Under the pieces are notes generated by a model. The model was not told the DNA's origin. It worked only from the letters and a program-made list of their open reading frames with translations, and did not search any database. Made by a program: the position numbers and the translations under genes. Positions 57,931 to 64,000 of a stretch of 64,000 bases of DNA are shown here, in pieces. Numbering within the stretch: the stretch's first letter is position 1; each line of letters begins with the position of its first letter. The stretch is from Hetaerina americana. Its lineage: Eukaryota; Arthropoda; Insecta; Odonata; Calopterygidae. The stretch covers positions 12,223,610-12,287,609 of the forward strand of contig JAKTNV010000014.1 of the NCBI GenBank assembly GCA_022747635.1, in the 5' to 3' direction.

Positions 57931-58600
57931 AAAACGAATTTGAAGCTACGAGGAAACTTATTTGATACCTGTGAATAGTTTACATCAAGGAAAAATCTCT
58001 CTGATGATGCCAGTGTTATCCCTGAGGCGTCTCCACTAAGGGTTCCGACGCCCATTCATGAAGCATAGTCCAAAACTGTCGCCTTTCAGCAAATATTGCT
58101 GACCACGAAAGTAAACCATGGGATCGTCAATCCTTCCCTTCTCCGGCTCAGCGTTTCCCTTTGCTGGCATCAAACGTGCTAACTGTAGCCCTCTCACTAT
58201 GAGAAGGGAAGAATACTTAAACAGCCAACAAATGCATTATGGTAACTATTTTTTGAGCATATTTGGTTTTATTGTTGTTATGCTTGTACATTTTTTCATT
58301 CAATATTTTTAAGTCTACTTAGAATATTTCTAAACGCCTCATAATTCACTGACAAAAATTTCCTAATTAAAACTTATGATATTAACTAAATATACAAATT
58401 TAGCAGCATATAAAGTATAATAAGTCAATAATTGTTATAATTCGTATTTATATTTTATTTATTCGAGATTAATGCAGATACAGACTTATTTTTTTTCATT
58501 TCATAGAGGATGAAAGAATGAGCAATTTAGAATTTGCGGAATGATCAGCTACAGCACCATTTCGAAAACAATATTTTTCAGGTGCTTCCAATCAGAAAAA
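57931..58600. other. No gene recognised
   Basis: AT-rich sequence without identifiable features. Confidence 0.5.
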
Positions 58601-58604
58601 GTGC

Positions 58605-58850
58605 CAACCCTAAACGACTGATTAGAGAAAAATGGAGAATATAAGTCGGACAAACACGAAGACGAAGTTTCCCAAGCGTTGCCAGATGAAACATTGAGCA
58701 GCTAGATGAAATTATAAGAAGAACAAATAATTGGAGGAGATATTGCGAATTCATGGGACATTTAAGGCCGTGATTGAAGGGCGGAAGTTATGAAATCCGG
58801 AAAGGGAGAGAGAAAGAGAATAAGCTTTTTAAATTGGCATGAAGGCTGGT
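58605..58850 (+). pseudogene. Fossil LINE C-terminal piece
   Basis: A broken translation contains RIHGTFKAVIEGRKL, then a stop, then NPERERKR. This resembles GMLKTVIEGRMLGKRGKGR of the RTE-like LINE. Upstream residues (RTNTKTKFPKR, EIIRRTN) are too degraded to align. An old remnant. Confidence 0.4.
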
Positions 58851-59013
58851 AGGGGTTTTAAAGAACTTAATAAAAACTAATATAGCGCAGGCAAAAGGAA
58901 TTCCATAAGATACATAAGACGATATGGTTCTTAGATAACTTTTATGAGCCTATAACGATGACATGGAAAAGGCTTCTCGGGTCTTCCACCGGGTCAGTTC
59001 CTCCATCGATGCC
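58851..59013. other. Short intervening sequence
   Basis: Nothing recognisable. Confidence 0.4.
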
Positions 59014-59051
59014 GCCAAGGTTTCGGAAAGCGAGACGTTTTCCATCCTCAG
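59014..59051 (-). ncRNA. Hammerhead-like motif, single
   Basis: The minus strand reads CTGAGGA, T, GGAAA...TTTCC stem, GAAACC, TT, GGC. CUGANGA and GAAA are intact with a 5-bp stem II. The minimal stem III is imperfect (ACC against GGC). The same extra base follows CUGANGA as in the other copies. Confidence 0.4.
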
Positions 59052-59885
59052 ACCTGATGATCATCATTCGCCGAGAAAGCACAAGATCATACTTTAACGA
59101 CGACTATTACGATTTACGATAAGGATGACCTCCAATAGTCGAAATATCACGTCTCAGTAGCGTATTTAAATAATATTGTTGCATTGACGGAAAATCACAG
59201 AAAATACTCTTGCATCGGTTCAATAATCGTTATTTCTTTTATGATTATTCAATAGTAAGGAGAAATGTTGATGCTTGTGTTGTGCTGGTTTTTTTCAACA
59301 CAGTAATAAACTCTTCATTAAGAGTTCTGTTAATACCCTCTGAAGAAAACTCCTGTGAGATGTAACCTGGGGACAATTGAGTATCGGCTGCTCAAATTCA
59401 GATGCGATGCTGGGAAGAGACCTACCTAACTGTCAAAACCACCCAGTGCTTTCAGGACCAATTTGTGACTAGTAGGGCGCTCTTGAAAGCAAATTTTGGG
59501 AGAGGAACTAAAAGCGAACACCTTTGGTGGTTTGCGATACGCTTCTTGTGATCTTCTAGTTGCAAAAAGACGCCTTTGAAAGGAATTGACTGATGCATGA
59601 TAGTGGTTGTCAGCTCAAAACTGAAACGCTATACCGGATGGATAAAAAAGTAGCTGAGAAATAACGACTGCAATGTTTCAAACTTTCAATTGTTACTTTT
59701 AATCATTTCTAAAATTATCATTAATAACGTACGACAACTATGAAGATGCGATAGTTGGCATTAGAGTTATACCTGTATTTATTTAAAGAGCCATTATAAT
59801 GTTACACTAATGCTTGAAGAGGAAAGTACTTAGATTTGGAAGAAGTGGTTAGGCTATGCAAAGCACTTAAGTATTAACGTATAAA
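59052..59885. other. No gene recognised
   Basis: AT-rich sequence without identifiable features. Confidence 0.45.
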
Positions 59886-59887
59886 TT

Positions 59888-60300
59888 AGAACTACTAGAA
59901 CTATTGAAGTATTTGGGTAATATTTTGTCGAAACTGGATTTATAAGTAAGAATACTAACATGATGATTTCCTTTGCAAAAGTATTATTACCAGAGATCTC
60001 ACTGAGCAAGAACATAGAAAAAGATAAGGGAAGACTGAAATGGAGCGTAGCGTTGTGTGGGGCTTGAAAACTTTCCTACCAGGAAGTAGGATGGAGAAAG
60101 ATGGTGCGTAAAGGATGGAGAACATAAGCTGTACACAAGGAAGACGTGTTGGAAGTGAAGATATGTTGCATGCGGCTGGTGAAAGGAGGAAGTTGGTGGG
60201 CGATATCCAAAGAAGAAAATGACGAGAAATAAAATGTGAAGGTATAAATGGAAGAAGCGGAGTGTTGAAGGCTATGTTATAATAACGTAAGTTAAGCAGA
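59888..60300 (+). pseudogene. Fossil LINE reverse-transcriptase C-terminal region
   Basis: Broken frames give LLKYLGNILSKLD (compare FTYLGSVLDQ), then LSKNIEKDKGRLKWSVALCGA (compare KTLIWSVATCMYGAE), and later a tryptophan-rich piece near WMEKDGA and VKGGSWWA. Order and spacing fit the segment after the FADD motif of RTE/CR1-like LINEs. Many stops; inactive. Confidence 0.5.
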
Positions 60301-61694
60301 GGAAAAGAAAAAAGGCATTTTTGAAATCATACGAGGAAGTAGGGTGCATGAAGAAGGCAGTCGTGTATGGTATCACGTATTATGTGCTTTCGTATGTTTT
60401 GTGCCCTCTATTTATACTGTCAGTGCTTTAAAGCTTACCTAAATGAGTAATAGTGCCAATAAAATAAAATATACCTCTCAAGAGTGGGCGCCTTGTAGAG
60501 TATTAGGCGTTCAAGCATAACAATGACTATCTATCCATCGAAGCACTTCAGTTTCGGGGTTTTCCTTTTGATAATCGGAAAAAATAACGGGAAACGAGGA
60601 TTATATTGATCGTGGGATATTTTATGGCTTATTACGAGGATTATTTGACGGTAACAGCATTCGAGTCACGAGAAAAGATGGGTGATGAGTGGGTGACGAA
60701 AAATACGTCAACCACCCCACACAAGTATCGTCAAATCCATTAGCACGGCATTCACTTCACTGTCATACGCGACGTATAAGTAAATTGTATTTATGTCCAT
60801 TAACTATAAATTCCATTCTAATTGAAGTAATTCAAAAATTTGAAAACCACTCCATCGCTCCTGATTGAGAGAAGATAACGTTCAAAGCAAAGGCCTCGTA
60901 GATAGGTCAGACATTTATCTTTCCTGCGTGTAGTAAGACACATGTTATTATTACCAATAAATTTGAAATCAAACTATTGGACATCAATAATAATAAATTT
61001 ACCTATGCCTGCAATCTGACACCAGAGGAGACAACTAACATATTTTTTAGCAAGTCAGGCATAATGGGTTCACCATTAAATAGATATTTCATCTTGAAAA
61101 TATCCTTGGGAAGATCTCATTCAAATTTTTACAATCTTTTTGATAGGAGGGCCAGTTTCAAACTGGGTTAGAAAATATTGAATTATGAACAATTAGTAAG
61201 TCCCAGCTCTGAAAAGCGATGATATTCCCCTAAGATTATTTTTTCTCCCAATTATGAAGAAGATAATACCAGATAGCATTTATTACACTCACAAAACGTC
61301 TTCATAGGAAAATATTTACCGGATTTTCTCAAGCCTGGCAAGGTTACAAGATATACTATACATGTATTAAAATAGAATACGTTTGCGAGGTAGTGAATGT
61401 AAAACTCATGGACAGCCAGGATTTAATTTTTGACATGGCCCCCCATCCAATCCGTAGCCTTTTCTCCTATTAAAACCAACGAAGATAATCTATAATTATG
61501 ACACATACAACGCAACTCCATAAATTGTCAATGAAGTACTGGAGATTGCCTGGCAACCCGCTCGGAAAGAGAAACAACTGAATCAGCCGTACCCTTAGGG
61601 CCAACTTGTTTATTGATGAGATACACCTAGTTGTTTAAGGGCTCGACTTTTGACCACAGAATCCTGGTACTAATTCAGGTAACTCTTAGCACCC
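60301..61694. other. No gene recognised
   Basis: AT-rich sequence without identifiable features. Confidence 0.45.
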
Positions 61695-61845
61695 TCAGTT
61701 TTACATAATCAGCGTGGTTTTTCAGGTGACTACCTGATCATTCTGGAAAACCGCCGGTGAGCGCATCTGGTACTGGCCCCTCTCTCTGCATAGATGCGTG
61801 AATTGCACTCATTGTTAGTATGGTGTGAGCTATTCCATTATCTAT
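61695..61845 (+). repeat. SINE-B core fragment
   Basis: gtttttcaggtgactacctg, attctggaaaaccgccgg and atgcgtgaattgcactcatt follow the order of the SINE-B core at 50.6 and 32.5 kb. The tRNA-like head is not recognisable, so the copy is truncated or degraded. Confidence 0.5.
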
Positions 61846-63300
61846 CAATCAATAGGGTTATTGGGCGTTCTTTTGATCTTTTACTTATGTAAAATACTAC
61901 ATATTTTGCACGATTAAAATGTGGCTATGATGTGGCACGATTTCATATGGCTATGGCCAGCGCGAATGAGTAAATGTAAATGTTGTAAACAAACATCGAA
62001 GATTGTAAATATTTTTCTTTTTAATTATTCTTCTGATTCCTCATCTGATTGAAGTTTACGTTACATTTTAATTTACATCGGGGTAGAATGACTAGAGTTC
62101 CCGATATAAAGATCGAACTTTATATACTTAAATGACACGAGGAAAACGAAATTTAGTTTTTTTTAAATATAAATATGCGTATATTTCGGCTGGATACACA
62201 CTGTCACGGTAGATGAAATTGTATCCACAGAGTGACCTAAGTGAGCTTAAAAGAACCACACGTAAATTAAAAGCAGAAATTTATTGGTATCTTTAAGTTA
62301 GGTACTTATGAATATAAAGATAAAACTTGTTTCTGAAGTATATAGCAGGTCTAGAGAATGAAACTCAGGGAAAATTCGTAATATGTAAGCTTTGAAAATT
62401 ATTAAATTCCCGGATGATTAAAGACGTCGATTTTCTCTCTATATAGAGAATTTTCATCATCAACCAAGTTTGTATGTGAAAACCTTTTTTTTCGTGGCAA
62501 AGAATTCAGAATAAAAACGGCATGGTTATCGACTCATATCAAAGAAATCTTGATTCTGTTCTAGAATCATGCCAACCCCGTGATCTGCCCGCGAGTACAA
62601 GTAATTAAGTAAGCGAGTACAAATAAGTAAGAAATCACCACCAAAAGACTTTTAGAGCTAAAAAAAACGGCTACCTCAATTGAATGCAGTCATTTCATCG
62701 CTAACTTTTCGAATGTCAGGAAACAGTTTTACTGATTTCCAGCTCTTAAACACTTTAAAACCGATTCGGACCACGAAACACGCGTCCATCAGCGTACTTC
62801 TGCACTAACGTTTCTAAAAATAATTTGTATTTTTGAAAATTGGACGATGTTTGTTTATTTCCTTCACGACGTTACTTTTCATGGGTCGATGAGACGTTAC
62901 CCTTCTTTCAACGGTATCCTCTTGCTTCCTATCGGGCTATCATCATGTGTCTATTTACGTGGCGGTAATTCTGGCTTCAAAAACATGTGAAAGTAAACGA
63001 AAATTAATTTCGTCTCTGACTGACGCCAAACAAAACGTAATAGTGACAGTATTTGGTCGATAGGTACCATATGGCTCGGATAACTAGGAAGCACCTGTGA
63101 ATCGAATTATTTACCTTCCGAGTGGTTTTTGTTTCATGAATACTCAGTCGCGTAAGGCGCAAATATTTCAAATACGACGTTCTTACTCGGTAATCGGATA
63201 AAGGAGAATAATCAACATAGGTTGAGTCCCTTTGTTTCAATGTAATGCGATTAGAGTACGTTTGATCAGACATCAGCCGGCTGACAACGATCATACAGAC
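61846..63300. other. No gene recognised
   Basis: AT-rich; a 96-codon minus frame at 63004-63294 has no motif. Confidence 0.45.
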
Positions 63301-63305
63301 CGCCT

Positions 63306-63345
63306 GAACAAAAAAGTCGTATCTATAAATACGACTTCTTTGTTC
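63306..63345. repeat. 17-bp hairpin
   Basis: GAACAAAAAAGTCGTAT and ATACGACTTCTTTGTTC pair with one mismatch around CTATAA. Confidence 0.85.
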
Positions 63346-63517
63346 ACTACAGCTAAATTAAATGAATGATCCGAGAAATATTATACAAAACTTTAAAGTA
63401 AAAACATAAAAATTCCACAAAATTAAGTGTCATAGGGCTGCAAAACTAGATTACAATTAAGTTTGTCAGATCAATTGTATTGGAAGCTTCCTAACACGAA
63501 GATTGCGACTTTCATAA

Positions 63518-63676
63518 AGACTGATGGAGAGGCAAAGGGTGGCACGAGCAATTTTCCTTGTGACGCCAAAATATACCGAGATAGTACACCACCTCAATGA
63601 AATAAGAGAATTAGATTTCCGAAGGCAAAGAATCGAATGCATTCGCAAAACATGTAACTATTTAAAGCTATTTTAA
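63518..63676 (+). pseudogene. CR1/Jockey-like reverse-transcriptase fragment
   Basis: A 52-codon open frame reads RLMERQRVARAIFLVTPKYT, EIVHHLNEIRELDFRRQRIE, then CIRKTCNYLKLF and stops. The layout Q-(R/K)-x-A-R-x-I, PKY, LNEIRxLxFRRQRIxC is that of the region after the reverse-transcriptase core of CR1- and Jockey-type LINEs (QNKAAR...ELxWLPVxxR). It is too short to assign a clade, and no other LINE part flanks it. Confidence 0.45.
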
Positions 63677-64000
63677 TCAAGGGTTGGTGTTCTAAGCACC
63701 AACGGTCAATGTGGTTCTCGCGTATCATACACCTAGGATCTGAAGAGAAAACATTCAAAATAGAATTAAACAACACGGAAAGAAAAAATAACTATGCTTA
63801 TTTCACTTAATTCCACTCACCAGTTAATTACTGAAGTAAACAAGTTGTTATCTACATTTTAAAATTACTAAGTTCACCCATTCGTCATTGCGCGACAGGT
63901 TTTAACGTCGGGAATTTCAATTGAAGATGAAAAATTGTGAAGTGCTTCATTTAAGTAATTTTCACTATTTTCGCAAAATAAAGAAAATGACCTAGGATCA
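63677..64000. other. No gene recognised
   Basis: AT-rich window end without identifiable features. Confidence 0.5.

Overview
The window reads as intergenic or intronic DNA from a eukaryotic nuclear genome, most likely an arthropod and probably an insect. The evidence is an AT-rich background, very long (TA)n microsatellites, tRNA-headed SINEs, an apurinic-endonuclease-type LINE, a Helitron, a Jockey/CR1-like fragment and hammerhead-like motifs of the kind linked to Penelope-like elements. I cannot name the species. No bacterial-style gene, operon, CRISPR array or rRNA gene is present, and no intact host gene could be supported. Almost every recognisable protein belongs to a mobile element. 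Most long open frames in the (TA)n tracts and GC-rich islands are composition artefacts.

Layout. 1-2.5 kb: quiet apart from a possible tRNA-like head at the left edge. 2.5-3.2 kb: compound microsatellites with two SINE-A fragments. 4.3-6.0 kb: GC-rich, purine/pyrimidine-skewed island. 6-25 kb: mostly quiet, with scattered copies of a short GC-rich hairpin repeat (repeat C), a broken coding-like segment at 8.8-9.2 kb, fossil LINE pieces at 12.0 and 13.2 kb, and an inverted pair of tRNA-like repeats at 17.1-17.5 kb. 27.66-30.68 kb: a nearly intact RTE-like LINE (endonuclease plus reverse transcriptase) with one in-frame stop. 32.5 kb: SINE-B. 33.16 kb: tandem hammerhead-like motifs. 36.38-38.5 kb: 5'-truncated Helitron with a recognisable 3' terminus inside (TA)n. 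38.8-39.4 and 43.6-44.2 kb: two more copies of the same LINE family. 44.3-44.7 and 46.95-47.63 kb: clusters of palindromes, including a perfect 97-bp inverted repeat. 50.6-53.1 kb: SINE-B, another tRNA-like head and a Jockey/CR1-like LINE 3' end. 54.8-57.9 kb: a large inverted repeat with arms of about 0.92 kb around a spacer holding a full-length SINE-A. 58.6-64 kb: fossil LINE pieces, a SINE-B fragment and a CR1/Jockey-like reverse-transcriptase fragment.

How the parts relate. The window is a record of retrotransposition. An RTE-like LINE could supply the enzyme for itself and perhaps for the tRNA-headed SINEs. The Helitron adds rolling-circle DNA transposition. The hammerhead-like motifs suggest RNA processing by a Penelope-like element whose protein part is absent here. 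The most unusual property is the number of inverted duplications at many scales (42 bp to about 0.93 kb), many beside (TA)n tracts and several containing SINE or hammerhead-like sequence. This suggests template switching or fold-back repair, and transcripts of these loci could form double-stranded RNA.
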